A stretch of 64,000 nt of DNA from contig JAGLOP010000009.1 in assembly GCA_023138835.1 (NCBI GenBank), forward strand, positions 19,790 to 83,789, in the 5' to 3' direction. Under the pieces are notes generated by a model that saw only the letters and a list, made by a program, of their open reading frames with translations, ran no database searches and had not been told where the DNA came from. The translations under genes and the position numbers were made by a program. This DNA is from Arcobacteraceae bacterium (GTDB taxonomy: Bacteria > Campylobacterota > Campylobacteria > Campylobacterales > Arcobacteraceae). Positions 33,392 through 42,508 of the stretch are shown piece by piece. Positions within the stretch are counted from its first letter, which is position 1; the number at the start of each line of letters is the position of its first letter.

Positions 33392-33916
33392 ATGATTAAA
33401 ATTTTTTGTTTGATTTGTCTAGGATTTAACTTTGTGTCGGCACATCCTCATACTTTTATAGAAGTGTATCCTACTATTAAAGTAAAAAATAATACAACAG
33501 TTAAAATAAATTTTAAATGGAAGCTGGATGAGATGACATCTTCTATGCTGATTATGGAATTTGACCAAAATGGGGACGGTAAAATAGATAAAAAAGAAAA
33601 CAAGTTTATCTATACGAGTTATTTTATATCTTTAAAAGATTATAACTTTTATACAGATATAAAAATCAAAGATAAAACACAATTCTTTCCAGAACCTAAA
33701 AACTTTAAAGCTACAATTGAAAATAATAAAATATGCTATTCTTTTGATATAGAAGAAAAATATAATATAAAAGATACAAAATTTGACTTTGGAGATGAAG
33801 AGTTTTTTGTAGCGATGATTTTGAAAAAAGAATTTGTAAAAGTTACAGGGGCTGATTTTAAAGTTAGTGAATTGGACAATGACTTTTATTTTGGATATAG
33901 ACTGGAGCTGAAATAA
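33392..33916 (+). CDS. DUF1007 family periplasmic protein
   Basis: The 174-residue protein has a short signal peptide (M-I-K-I-F-C-L-I-C-L-G-F-N-F-V-S-A) directly followed by H-P-H-T-F-I-E, the His-rich mature N-terminus typical of DUF1007. An EF-hand-like D-Q-N-G-D-G-K-I-D-K-K-E lies near residue 60. Relatives are found next to NicO-type metal transporters and often belong to metal-responsive regulons. The stop overlaps the start of the transporter gene (TAATG), so the two are co-expressed. It may hand metal to the transporter. Confidence 0.82.
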   Translation: MIKIFCLICLGFNFVSAHPHTFIEVYPTIKVKNNTTVKINFKWKLDEMTSSMLIMEFDQNGDGKIDKKENKFIYTSYFISLKDYNFYTDIKIKDKTQFFPEPKNFKATIENNKICYSFDIEEKYNIKDTKFDFGDEEFFVAMILKKEFVKVTGADFKVSELDNDFYFGYRLELK

Positions 33917-34659
33917 TGGAACTTTATAACCAATTTTTAAAGCAACTTGTAATGTGGCAGTATGAATTAAATAGTTATATATCTACAACTATACGAAGTT
34001 TAAATGATGAGAATAATTTAAGTACATCATTACTTATTTTAGGAATTGCATTTGCTTATGGAGTGATACATGCAGCAGGTCCAGGGCATGGTAAAGCTTT
34101 AGTCGCATTTTATTTTACATCGAATAAAAGTGATTATAAAAAAGCTTTTAAGATGGGATATATGATTTCTATTATTCATGCTGTCTCTGCACTTATTTTT
34201 ACTTTTGGAATATTTTTTGTACTTAAAACTATGTTTAGAAAAAACTTTAATGATTTTTCATCTATAGCTATGCAAATAAGTGCTGTTATGATTATGACAA
34301 TTGGACTTTATCTAATATTCGAAGCTTATAAAAATAGAAAAGCAAAAGAAAAGAATATAAAAGTACAAAAAAGAAGTGAATATGCAGTTGCTTTTAGTGC
34401 AGGTATTGTCCCATGCCCTGGAGTTATGACGATAGTTTTATTTTGTATAGTTTTACAGCATTATGTTTTGGGAGTGTTGGCAGCTATATTTATGAGTATA
34501 GGGATGGGACTTACTATATCTCTAGCTGGTATATTTTCTATTGCTTTAAATAAAAAAAGTAATAACTTTTTAACAAGTAAAGGTTATATTTTAGAGATAA
34601 TTGGTGCTTTATTGGTATTTAGCTTAGGAATGTTCTTATTTTTATCATTACAAAAATAG
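33916..34659 (+). CDS. NicO/RcnA-like nickel-cobalt (metal) transporter
   Basis: The 247-residue membrane protein has about six spans. It carries H-A-A-G-P-G-H-G-K-A near residue 52, S-I-I-H-A-V-S-A near 90 and G-I-V-P-C-P-G near 164, the conserved blocks of the NicO/RcnA family. These proteins move nickel, cobalt or other divalent metals. Direction and metal cannot be decided; with DUF1007 and a Fur-like operator, uptake or homeostasis of iron, zinc or nickel is plausible. Confidence 0.82.
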   Translation: MELYNQFLKQLVMWQYELNSYISTTIRSLNDENNLSTSLLILGIAFAYGVIHAAGPGHGKALVAFYFTSNKSDYKKAFKMGYMISIIHAVSALIFTFGIFFVLKTMFRKNFNDFSSIAMQISAVMIMTIGLYLIFEAYKNRKAKEKNIKVQKRSEYAVAFSAGIVPCPGVMTIVLFCIVLQHYVLGVLAAIFMSIGMGLTISLAGIFSIALNKKSNNFLTSKGYILEIIGALLVFSLGMFLFLSLQK

Positions 34660-34660
34660 C

Positions 34661-34681
34661 GATTTGTTAATTTAACAAATC
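34661..34681. terminator. bidirectional terminator between NicO and aldehyde dehydrogenase genes
   Basis: GATTTGTTAA and TTAACAAATC form a 10-bp stem with one loop base and overlap the last codons of the aldehyde dehydrogenase gene. Confidence 0.5.
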
Positions 34682-36087
34682 ACTACAGATTTAATCTCAG
34701 TATATTCTTCAATAGCAAAGCTAGGACCCTCTTTTCCTATTCCGCTAAGTTTAGTTCCACCATAAGGTTGTATATCAAATCTTAATGTTGGAATATCATT
34801 TATTACAACTCCACCGCAAGAAGCATCATATATAAAACTTTGAGTTTGTTTTAAATCATTTGTAAATATACTAAACTGCAACCCATAAGGGGAATTATTC
34901 ATTTTTGATATTGCTTCATCATAGCTTTTTACTTTTATCAAGCTGACTATTGGTGCAAAAACTTCTTCACAAATTATTTTCATATCATCAGTAACTTGAG
35001 TCATTACTGTTGGATAAAAGTTCAATGCCTCACTTTTATTCCCCGTTAAACATACAGCGCCCTCTTCTATCGCATTTTGTATCCAAGATTTTGCCCGTAC
35101 TAAAGCCTCATCATTAATCAAAGGTCCGACAAATGTATCATCTTCATAAGGGCTGCCTACTTTTAATTTTTCAGTTTCTATTTTCATAGCATTTGCAAAC
35201 TCATCATAAATCAACTCATCAACATAAATTCTTTGTAAACTTATACAAACTTGACCACTGTTTATAAATGCACCAAAGGCACATCTTGCGGCTGCTAATT
35301 TTATATCTGCACTTTTGTCTATAAATGTTGCTGCATTTCCGCCTAATTCCAAAGCTACTTTTTTAATTCCTGCTGTTTTTGTAATAATATTTCCAACTTG
35401 AACTGAACCTGTAAAGCTGAGGACTCTTGGAATATCTGACTCAACTAATGTACTTCCAACTTCAACATCACCGTAAACCACACTTAAAGCATCTTTTATT
35501 GCAAATTTACTTTCAATAAAAAGTTTAGCAAATTTATACGCTGTCAAAGGAGCTTCCGGGGTTGGTTTTAAAACTACCGCATTTCCACTTACAAGCGCAG
35601 GTGCAATTTTATGAGCAACTAAATTTAACGGGAAATTAAAAGGTGTAATACAAGCAACCACACCGACAGGTTCTCTAAACCAATAAGCTGTAGTTTTTTT
35701 ACCACTGGGCATTGCATCTGTATTTATAGTCTCTCCATGAGAATTTATCATTGCTATATTGCTAAGTTTGATTGTTTCAATACAACGATCGACTTCAATT
35801 CTTGCAAAGGCAATCGGCTTACCAACCTCATCTGATATCGTTTGAGCAATGTCTTCTTTATTTTTTGACAAATTCTTTACTACATCTTTAAGCCAATCTA
35901 TCCTTTGTGCTATTGTTGATGCTTTAGTATCTACACTGGCCTTTTGTGCTATTTTTAAAGCTTTTAAAGTATCTTCTTTTGTACATATGGGATAAGAAGA
36001 AACCACCTTTTTCGAATAAGGGTTAACAATATTTGTTAACTCCTCTCTTGACTCTTCATTAGTTCCAAAAAATATATTTGCTTTCAT
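34672..36087 (-). CDS. NAD(P)-dependent aldehyde dehydrogenase
   Basis: The 471-residue enzyme has the family's catalytic residues: N151 (T-P-F-N-F-P-L-N), E247 (L-E-L-G-G) and the nucleophile C281 (G-Q-V-C-I). F-T-G-S-V-Q-V-G lies at 225-232 for cofactor binding. It oxidises an aldehyde to the acid with NAD(P)+; close relatives act on lactaldehyde, glyceraldehyde-3-phosphate (non-phosphorylating) or succinate semialdehyde. The neighbours give no hint of substrate. It starts three bases after the stop of the glycine-zipper gene. Confidence 0.9.
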   Translation of the reverse strand: MKANIFFGTNEESREELTNIVNPYSKKVVSSYPICTKEDTLKALKIAQKASVDTKASTIAQRIDWLKDVVKNLSKNKEDIAQTISDEVGKPIAFARIEVDRCIETIKLSNIAMINSHGETINTDAMPSGKKTTAYWFREPVGVVACITPFNFPLNLVAHKIAPALVSGNAVVLKPTPEAPLTAYKFAKLFIESKFAIKDALSVVYGDVEVGSTLVESDIPRVLSFTGSVQVGNIITKTAGIKKVALELGGNAATFIDKSADIKLAAARCAFGAFINSGQVCISLQRIYVDELIYDEFANAMKIETEKLKVGSPYEDDTFVGPLINDEALVRAKSWIQNAIEEGAVCLTGNKSEALNFYPTVMTQVTDDMKIICEEVFAPIVSLIKVKSYDEAISKMNNSPYGLQFSIFTNDLKQTQSFIYDASCGGVVINDIPTLRFDIQPYGGTKLSGIGKEGPSFAIEEYTEIKSVVIC

Positions 36088-36089
36088 TA

Positions 36090-36587
36090 TTAATGTACAT
36101 AAACTCTTTGTGTAACATTTAAGGATTCTAAAGGTGATTTTGATTCTTTACAAACTTTCTGCCCCTTATACATAGCACAATTTTTATAACCCACAATAAC
36201 TGTTTCTGTTATATATTCATAAACAGGATCACAACGAGTCACCTGATGATATGTTTTACATTTGTTACTGTTTCTATTCTGATTTGCCATATATGCACCA
36301 CCTAGTCCACCGACTATTTTAGCAGCAGCTTTACCACTGCCTCTTCCTACTTGATGTCCTAGAACTACACCAAGAGTTGCACCTAATAAAGTATCTATAC
36401 CAATAGTATTAGTATCATGACTGCCACAATTAACAAACTGCTCTACTGTGTCTTCATAACACTTTTCTCCTGTTTTAACTTTTTTTGTAAACGGTTTTGT
36501 TATAGCAGTCTGCTCTGTCACTTTTACCATCTCTGCATTTAAAAATGTACCTATCGCAAGCACTGCAATTAAAAATTTAATTTTCAT
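36090..36587 (-). CDS. glycine-zipper secreted protein
   Basis: The 165-residue protein has a signal peptide (about residues 1-18, ending L-N-A-E) and a Gly/Ala-rich segment G-A-T-L-G-V-V-L-G-H-Q-V-G-R-G-S-G-K-A-A (about 69-88), a glycine-zipper 2TM-like motif. Six cysteines in the mature part (for example G-E-K-C, V-N-C-G, N-K-C-K, T-R-C-D, K-N-C-A, K-V-C-K) could form disulfides in the periplasm. Similar proteins are envelope-associated, of unclear role. Confidence 0.7.
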   Translation of the reverse strand: MKIKFLIAVLAIGTFLNAEMVKVTEQTAITKPFTKKVKTGEKCYEDTVEQFVNCGSHDTNTIGIDTLLGATLGVVLGHQVGRGSGKAAAKIVGGLGGAYMANQNRNSNKCKTYHQVTRCDPVYEYITETVIVGYKNCAMYKGQKVCKESKSPLESLNVTQRVYVH

Positions 36588-36724
36588 ATTATCTCCTTTA
36601 ATTTATACCGTTATGATATCATATTTATTGTGAATTAATTGTGAAATAATCATATTAATATTTTAAACTATATTTAGATAGAATATATCCTTATTATTGA
36701 ATATAAGATTTAGGATAAATAAAA

Positions 36725-37645
36725 ATGAATAAAGCAAAATATATTTGGATGGATGGAGAACTAACTCCTTGGGATGATGCAAAAGTACATGTATTAACCC
36801 ATACATTACATTATGGAAACGGTGCTATTGAAGGTACAAAAGCATATAAAACACATGATGGCAGATGTGCTATTTTTAAACTTCAAGAACATACACAAAG
36901 ACTTTTAGATTCATCTAAAATGACATTAATGGATGTACCTTTTACAGTAGAAGAGTTAAATGACGCACAAGTTAAACTACTTCAAGAAAATGAACTTTTT
37001 GAGGGTGCATACATTAGACCGCTTGTATATTTAGGATATGGAGTTATGGGACTTTATCATAAAGATTGTCCGGTAAATGTATCTATTTCTGCTTGGGAAT
37101 GGGGAGCATATTTAGGTGAAGATGGTCTTAAAAATGGTATTAGATTAAAAATATCTTCAATGACAAGAGGTGGAAATACTTCTGGTATGGGAAAAGCAAA
37201 AGCTGTTGCAAACTATTTAAACTCTCAAATGGCAAAATTTGAAGCTGTTGAAGCCGGTTATGATGAAGCACTTTTAAGAGATGATCAAGGTTATATTGCA
37301 GAAGCCAGCGGAGCTTGTTTTTTCATGGTTGAAGATGGTAAATTAATCACTCCTCCAAATGACAACTCACTTAAGTCTATCACGCAAGCTACAGTTATAG
37401 ACTTAGCAAATGATATGGGTATAGAAGTAATTAGAAGAAGAATTACAAGAGAAGAAGTATATATCTGTGATGAGTGTTTTTTAACTGGAACTGCTGCTGA
37501 AATTACACCTGTTAAAGATGTTGATGCTAGAAAAATCGGTTGTGGCTCACGAGGTCCGATAACTGAAAAAATTCAATCTGCATATTTTGATGTAGTTGCA
37601 GGAAAAAATGAGAAGTATATAAAACATTTAACATATATTAACTAA
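36725..37645 (+). CDS. ilvE: branched-chain amino acid aminotransferase
   Basis: The 306-residue PLP enzyme belongs to fold type IV. It shows H-Y-G-N-G-A-I-E-G-T-K-A-Y (about 30-42), the PLP lysine in M-G-K-A-K-A-V-A-N-Y near residue 158, and E-A-S-G-A-C-F-F near 193. It transfers the amino group between glutamate and branched-chain 2-oxo acids, the last step of isoleucine, valine and leucine synthesis. Length matches bacterial IlvE. No other ilv gene is nearby. Confidence 0.92.
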   Translation: MNKAKYIWMDGELTPWDDAKVHVLTHTLHYGNGAIEGTKAYKTHDGRCAIFKLQEHTQRLLDSSKMTLMDVPFTVEELNDAQVKLLQENELFEGAYIRPLVYLGYGVMGLYHKDCPVNVSISAWEWGAYLGEDGLKNGIRLKISSMTRGGNTSGMGKAKAVANYLNSQMAKFEAVEAGYDEALLRDDQGYIAEASGACFFMVEDGKLITPPNDNSLKSITQATVIDLANDMGIEVIRRRITREEVYICDECFLTGTAAEITPVKDVDARKIGCGSRGPITEKIQSAYFDVVAGKNEKYIKHLTYIN

Positions 37646-37719
37646 GCATAAAATTTAAGAAAAGATACAAGTACAATTTAATATTATTGCACTTGATTTA
37701 ATAAAAAAGGAAAAAACAG

Positions 37720-38805
37720 ATGCCAATCGATAACGACTATTTTAAAAATAGACAAAAAGAAAACAAAGGTTCGAATAATAGTTCAAACAATGGTGGTGGA
37801 GATTTTCAACCGCCATTTGAAGCACCACAATTTTTTAAGAATTTTGGGAAACAATCAGGAATAGTATATGGTATAATAATAATTATTATACTGCTTGTAA
37901 TGGCTAAGCCATTTGTAATTATAGAATCAGGTCAAGTAGGTATTAAAGTAACTACAGGTAAATATGAAACTGAACCTTTACAACCTGGATTTCACCTATA
38001 TATTCCAGTAATTCAAAAAGTAATTACAGTTGATACAAAAGTAAGACTTATTAATTATAAAAGTATTGAAGAGATGAGTGGGTATGATAGTGGGATTAAA
38101 ATAAATCCGGCTATTAATATTCTAGATGCAAGAGGATTACCTGTTTCAATCGAATTAACTGTTCAATATAAACTTTTACCTCATGGAGCACCTACTACTA
38201 TTGCAACTTGGGGATTATCTTGGGAAGATAAGATTGTAAATCCAGTTGTTAGAAATATTGTAAGAAATGTTGTTGGTGGATTTAAAGCAGAAGAGTTACC
38301 AATGAGACGAAATGAGATAGCAGTCTTAATTGAAGATGGGATTCGTGCAGAGATTGAATCACTTGAGGGAAGACCTGTATCTATTGAATCTGTTCAACTA
38401 AGAGAGATAGTTTTACCTTCTAAAATTAAAGACCAGATTGAAAAAGTACAAGTTGCTAATCAAGAGTCTGAAAGAGTAAAATACGAAGTTTTAAGAGCAA
38501 AACAAGAAGCTCAGAAAAAAGCAGCACTTGCACAAGGTGAGGCTGATAAAAATAGAATTGAAGCTCAAGGTCGTGCAGATGCTGTACATATAGAAGCTAA
38601 AGCACAAGCCAAAGCAAATGATTTAGTTTCTAGATCTTTAACTGTTAAACTTTTAGAGTTAGAGCAAATTAAAGTTCAAGGTAAATTTAATGATGCACTT
38701 AGAGAAAACAAAGATGCTAAAATATTCTTAACACCTGGCGGGTCAACTCCAAATATTTGGGTTGATACAAAAGATAAGTCAAGAGACAGTTCAATAAACA
38801 GATAG
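37720..38805 (+). CDS. SPFH/prohibitin-family membrane protein
   Basis: The 361-residue protein has an N-terminal Asn/Gly-rich cytoplasmic stretch, one membrane helix at about 48-66 and an SPFH domain (I-I-E-S-G-Q-V-G-I-K-V to E-L-P-M-R-R-N-E). A long Ala/Glu/Lys/Gln-rich coiled coil follows (about 240-310). It resembles HflK/HflC and prohibitins, which assemble into rings at the inner membrane and control FtsH-type proteolysis. Only one such gene is present here, so it is not a HflKC pair. Confidence 0.85.
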   Translation: MPIDNDYFKNRQKENKGSNNSSNNGGGDFQPPFEAPQFFKNFGKQSGIVYGIIIIIILLVMAKPFVIIESGQVGIKVTTGKYETEPLQPGFHLYIPVIQKVITVDTKVRLINYKSIEEMSGYDSGIKINPAINILDARGLPVSIELTVQYKLLPHGAPTTIATWGLSWEDKIVNPVVRNIVRNVVGGFKAEELPMRRNEIAVLIEDGIRAEIESLEGRPVSIESVQLREIVLPSKIKDQIEKVQVANQESERVKYEVLRAKQEAQKKAALAQGEADKNRIEAQGRADAVHIEAKAQAKANDLVSRSLTVKLLELEQIKVQGKFNDALRENKDAKIFLTPGGSTPNIWVDTKDKSRDSSINR

Positions 38806-38812
38806 ATTTTTA

Positions 38813-38834
38813 GAGTACCCAATACTGGGTACTC
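38813..38834. terminator. hairpin after SPFH gene
   Basis: GAGTACCCA and TGGGTACTC form a 9-bp stem with a 4-base loop between the SPFH and hisIE genes. A T run is lacking, so termination may be weak. Confidence 0.4.
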
Positions 38835-38869
38835 CATAAAGTTTATTAGATACAAGAAAGAAGATAGTT

Positions 38870-39547
38870 ATGGCAAATATTATAGATACTATTGATTGGG
38901 CTAAACAAGACGGTTTAGTTCCGGTAATCACTCAAGATGATACTACAAGTGAAGTTTTAATGCTTGCATATATGAATAAAGAAGCATTAGAACTGACACT
39001 AGAAACTTCATATGCTCATTATTTTAGCAGAAGTAAACAACGACTTTGGAAAAAAGGTGAAAGCAGCGGACATACTCAAGCTATAAAATCCATAATGATG
39101 GATTGTGATAATGATACAATTTTATTAAAAATAGATCAAAAAGGTGTGGCATGTCATACCGGTAGAAAATCTTGTTTTTTTACCGATATTCAAACTGGTG
39201 AGAAAATTAGTGAAGTTGAGATTGATACCGCAAGTGCTTACGGTGTGATAGATACACTTTATCATACAATACAAAGTAAAAAGAATGATGACCCTGAAAA
39301 ATCATACACTGCCAAACTTCTACAGGGTAAACAAAACTCTATGCTTAAAAAAATTGTTGAGGAAGCCGGTGAATTTACATTTGCTGTTAAAGACAATGAT
39401 ACAGAAGAGATTATCTATGAAGGTGCAGATTTAATGTATCATTGTTTAGTAGCTTTAAGCAGTCAAAATATCTCTCCAGATAGAATAAAACAAGAATTAT
39501 CAAAACGATTTGGACTTAGCGGAATAGAGGAAAAGAATAATAGATAA
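38870..39547 (+). CDS. hisIE: bifunctional phosphoribosyl-AMP cyclohydrolase / phosphoribosyl-ATP pyrophosphatase
   Basis: The 225-residue fused enzyme has an N-terminal HisI domain (W-K-K-G-E-S-S-G-H-T-Q, D-C-D-N-D-T, C-H-T-G-R-K-S-C-F) and a C-terminal HisE domain (about 125-225: S-Y-T-A-K-L-L, K-K-I-V-E-E-A-G-E, E-G-A-D-L-M-Y-H). It carries out the second and third steps of histidine synthesis in the cytoplasm. HisI needs zinc, bound by the Cys residues. The gene stands apart from other his genes. Confidence 0.95.
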   Translation: MANIIDTIDWAKQDGLVPVITQDDTTSEVLMLAYMNKEALELTLETSYAHYFSRSKQRLWKKGESSGHTQAIKSIMMDCDNDTILLKIDQKGVACHTGRKSCFFTDIQTGEKISEVEIDTASAYGVIDTLYHTIQSKKNDDPEKSYTAKLLQGKQNSMLKKIVEEAGEFTFAVKDNDTEEIIYEGADLMYHCLVALSSQNISPDRIKQELSKRFGLSGIEEKNNR

Positions 39548-39637
39548 TAAAATTCTTTAATTTTTTAAATAATTATTAACTTATATCAAGACTTTATAAT
39601 AAGTTTATAGTATAATTAAAGAAATAAAAGAGATATC

Positions 39638-41602
39638 ATGTTAAAAAAAGTAAATTATGCTTATATTGTGTTTGTGCTGTTTATATTTTTTATTCTTTAT
39701 TCTTTCCATTTTATTCTAAAAACAAACGACAATACAAAAAACAACTATATAACCATTGGAAAAATTGAATCACTAAATCTTTTAGATAAAAAGTTTGATA
39801 ATGTCTTATCCAAAAAATTACAATATATAAATATAGATGAAATCTCAAAAGATATTCATACTTTTAATACAGAATTAAATCTGTTAAAAGTTATGCTGTT
39901 AGAAAGCGGTATAAAAAAAGAACTTTCTACTTATTATCAAGATTTACAAAATAATTTTTTTAAAAAAAGAGATTTAATAAAGGAGTTTAAAAAGCACAAC
40001 TCTCTACTTGTAGGTTCAATGCAAAAGCTTCTTAAACTTCAAGCATATATCCAAAAAAGATATTATTTCAGCCCTATTGGACTTGAAGTAAATGCAGTCA
40101 TAGTTAATTTTACACAATCAGCACTCGGGAAAAATGAATATATAAGCTACATAAATAAAAATCTTAAAAATCTTCAAGATCTTGATATTCTTAATAATTT
40201 AGCGGATAAACAGCTGGATACTTTTATAAGCAGCTCACATCTCACACTTAAATATGTGAATGATTTAAATAAAGCTGTAAGCACAAGAGCTGATATTCAT
40301 CTTGATTCATCAATCAATAATTTAAAAAAATTCCTCATCTCATATTTTGAACAAGGGTATAAAAAAGAAAAAAACTTTTCTTATATTCTTCTATTTATAA
40401 TTATAAGTTTTTTAATTGTTTTAATGATAACTTACGAACTGGATAAAAAACACAAAATAGAATTACTTAGATTCAGAAAAGCAGTTGAGAATAGTGACAA
40501 CAGTATCGTAATCACAGATATAGATAGAAATATTACTTATGTAAACAGTGCTTTTGAAAAGAATACAGGTTACACAAAAGAGGAAGCAATCGGTCAAAAT
40601 CCAAATATTTTAAAATCTGGAGATATGAAGCCAGAGTATTATAAGGAATTAAATGACGCCTTAAATAATTTAAAAATATGGCATGGAGAATTTATAAATA
40701 AAAAGAAAAATGGTGAAATATTTTATGAAAGAGCTTCAATTGTGCCGATTATTATGGATGATGAATTAAATGGATTTTTAGCTATTAAACTTGATATTAC
40801 AGAATATATAGAGCAAAAAAATGCCCTTTTAAAGCAAATAGAAAATTCAAAAATGCTTGAAAATGAAAATCAACAAAAAGAAAGAATAATGTTTCAGCAA
40901 TCAAAAATGGCATCAATGGGGGAGATGTTTGAGAATATTGCACATCAATGGAGACAACCCCTTTCTGTAATATCTACATCTGCTAGTGGAATGAAACTGC
41001 AAAAAGAGTTTGGTATGCTGAGCGACGAGATGTTTAATGACCTCACTACCAAAATTGTAGAAACTACAGAACATATGTCAAAAACTATTGATGATTTTAG
41101 AAACTTCTTTAAAAAGAATAAGGATAAAGAAAAATTAAATTTAAAAGACAGTCTTGAAAGAACATTATCACTCCTAAGTTCAAAACTTAAAAATAGAAAT
41201 ATTGTAATTATTAAAAATATGCAAGATTTAGAGATATTCGGTTTGGACGGAGAATTAATACAATCATTTATGAATATATTTTCAAATGCACAAGATGCAC
41301 TTATTGCATCAAAAAATGAGAAAAATTTTATCTTTGTTGATCTCTTTAAAGAAGATAATTTAGCCATACTTAAAATAAAAGATACCGCAGGCGGCATACC
41401 TAAAGATACTATAGAACACATATTTGAGCCTTATTTTACAACAAAACATAAATCACACGGTACTGGAATAGGACTTTATATGACCTATGAAATAATTGTA
41501 AAACACCATCATGGCACTATTGAAGCAAAAAATTGCAGTTTTGATTATGAAAATAACAGCTACAAAGGTGCTGAATTTATAATCAAGTTCCCGTTAGATT
41601 AA
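39638..41602 (+). CDS. PAS sensor histidine kinase
   Basis: The 654-residue protein has membrane helices at about 8-27 and 247-263 with a helical periplasmic sensor of some 220 residues between. A PAS domain follows at about 282-395 (E-N-S-D-N-S-I-V-I-T-D onwards), then the H-box N-I-A-H-Q-W-R-Q-P-L and an ATP-binding domain with N-A-Q-D-A-L, D-T-A-G-G-I-P and G-T-G-I-G-L-Y. The first residue of the G1 box is D-T rather than the more common D-N. The ligand is unknown. A secreted protein gene follows 26 bp downstream. Confidence 0.9.
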   Translation: MLKKVNYAYIVFVLFIFFILYSFHFILKTNDNTKNNYITIGKIESLNLLDKKFDNVLSKKLQYINIDEISKDIHTFNTELNLLKVMLLESGIKKELSTYYQDLQNNFFKKRDLIKEFKKHNSLLVGSMQKLLKLQAYIQKRYYFSPIGLEVNAVIVNFTQSALGKNEYISYINKNLKNLQDLDILNNLADKQLDTFISSSHLTLKYVNDLNKAVSTRADIHLDSSINNLKKFLISYFEQGYKKEKNFSYILLFIIISFLIVLMITYELDKKHKIELLRFRKAVENSDNSIVITDIDRNITYVNSAFEKNTGYTKEEAIGQNPNILKSGDMKPEYYKELNDALNNLKIWHGEFINKKKNGEIFYERASIVPIIMDDELNGFLAIKLDITEYIEQKNALLKQIENSKMLENENQQKERIMFQQSKMASMGEMFENIAHQWRQPLSVISTSASGMKLQKEFGMLSDEMFNDLTTKIVETTEHMSKTIDDFRNFFKKNKDKEKLNLKDSLERTLSLLSSKLKNRNIVIIKNMQDLEIFGLDGELIQSFMNIFSNAQDALIASKNEKNFIFVDLFKEDNLAILKIKDTAGGIPKDTIEHIFEPYFTTKHKSHGTGIGLYMTYEIIVKHHHGTIEAKNCSFDYENNSYKGAEFIIKFPLD

Positions 41603-41628
41603 TTTTATACACTAAAAAGGAGTAAAGT

Positions 41629-42357
41629 ATGAAGAGAGTAGTTTATATGGCTCTAGCATTGGTTTTCAGTGCTGTTATATCTAGTGCTTCAGATTATAAA
41701 TCGGAAGTAAATAGTTGGAAATCAGATGAGGATGTAGCAAAATGGATGAAAAATAATTGGCATTTTGATAAAAATTTAGCAAAAAGCGTAGTTAGGAAAA
41801 TACGAAGTGAAGGTCCTGGTGCAGTTACTGTAAAATCAGCGGAAGAGACATTTGATTCTTCAAAAGGTTGGTGTAAAGATGCTGCAAATTTTGCAAAAGA
41901 TACTTTAAATACAATAAATCCGGAATATAAAGCTGGATATATTTTTATTAACAATAAAGTAAAAAGCGCGCCAAACCATTGGGTTACCGGATTTAAAAAA
42001 GACGGTAAATTGTATGTTATGGATTATGGTGCCGGTTCACATTGGAAATCAATGATGGGACTTCATGGACCTTATAATTCTATAAAAGAATATGAAGAAT
42101 TTCTTTCAAATGTGAATGCAAAGAATTTTGAAGTAGATTTTGCAATATGGGCATCATCAGATAAAAAAAGCAATGTTAGTCAAGCAGCAATGCAAAGAGC
42201 AAAAATTGTTTTAAGAAAATTTGATAGAAATAAAGATGGTAAAATATCTTTTAAAGAAGCTCCACCGCCTATGAAGGCAAATTTTGAAAGACTTGATGAT
42301 GATGGGAACGAATATTTAAATGAAGAGGAATTACAATCACTTCCCCCAAGAAGATAA
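41629..42357 (+). CDS. secreted transglutaminase-like protein with C-terminal EF-hand pair
   Basis: The 242-residue protein has a signal peptide (about 1-20, ending I-S-S-A-S). Its middle carries C82 (K-G-W-C-K-D-A), H117 (P-N-H-W-V-T-G) and D132 (V-M-D-Y-G), arranged like the Cys-His-Asp triad of transglutaminase-like/papain-fold enzymes. The C-terminus has a canonical EF loop (D199-x-N-x-D-G-K-I...E210) and a second, less regular one at 223-234. It could be a calcium-controlled periplasmic peptidase or acyltransferase. A good RBS (AAAGGAG) precedes it. The triad is deduced by eye. Confidence 0.65.
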   Translation: MKRVVYMALALVFSAVISSASDYKSEVNSWKSDEDVAKWMKNNWHFDKNLAKSVVRKIRSEGPGAVTVKSAEETFDSSKGWCKDAANFAKDTLNTINPEYKAGYIFINNKVKSAPNHWVTGFKKDGKLYVMDYGAGSHWKSMMGLHGPYNSIKEYEEFLSNVNAKNFEVDFAIWASSDKKSNVSQAAMQRAKIVLRKFDRNKDGKISFKEAPPPMKANFERLDDDGNEYLNEEELQSLPPRR

Positions 42358-42372
42358 AATAATATAAATAAA

Positions 42373-42401
42373 AAACCCTCACATAAATTCTGTGAGGGTT
42401 T
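42373..42401. terminator. strong bidirectional terminator
   Basis: AAACCCTCACA and TGTGAGGGTTT form a perfect 11-bp stem with a 7-base loop, flanked by A and T runs on either side. It ends the secreted-protein transcript and may also stop por transcription from the other side. Confidence 0.75.
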
Positions 42402-42450
42402 AAGTTTTTGTTGTAAATCAAGAATAAATTCTTTTCTTACGACAGGAGTT

Positions 42451-42502
42451 TACTTTAGTAAATGACTAAAGTAAAAAAGGATTTAGTCGCCGTATTTACG
42501 GC
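42451..42502. terminator. paired hairpins downstream of porB
   Basis: TACTTTAGT/ACTAAAGTA (42451-42473) and GCCGTA-TT-TACGGC (42489-42502) are two stems just past the porB stop. The GC-rich one lies six bases from the stop codon and, read on the minus strand, could end the por transcript. Confidence 0.45.
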
Positions 42503-42508
42503 AAAAAA

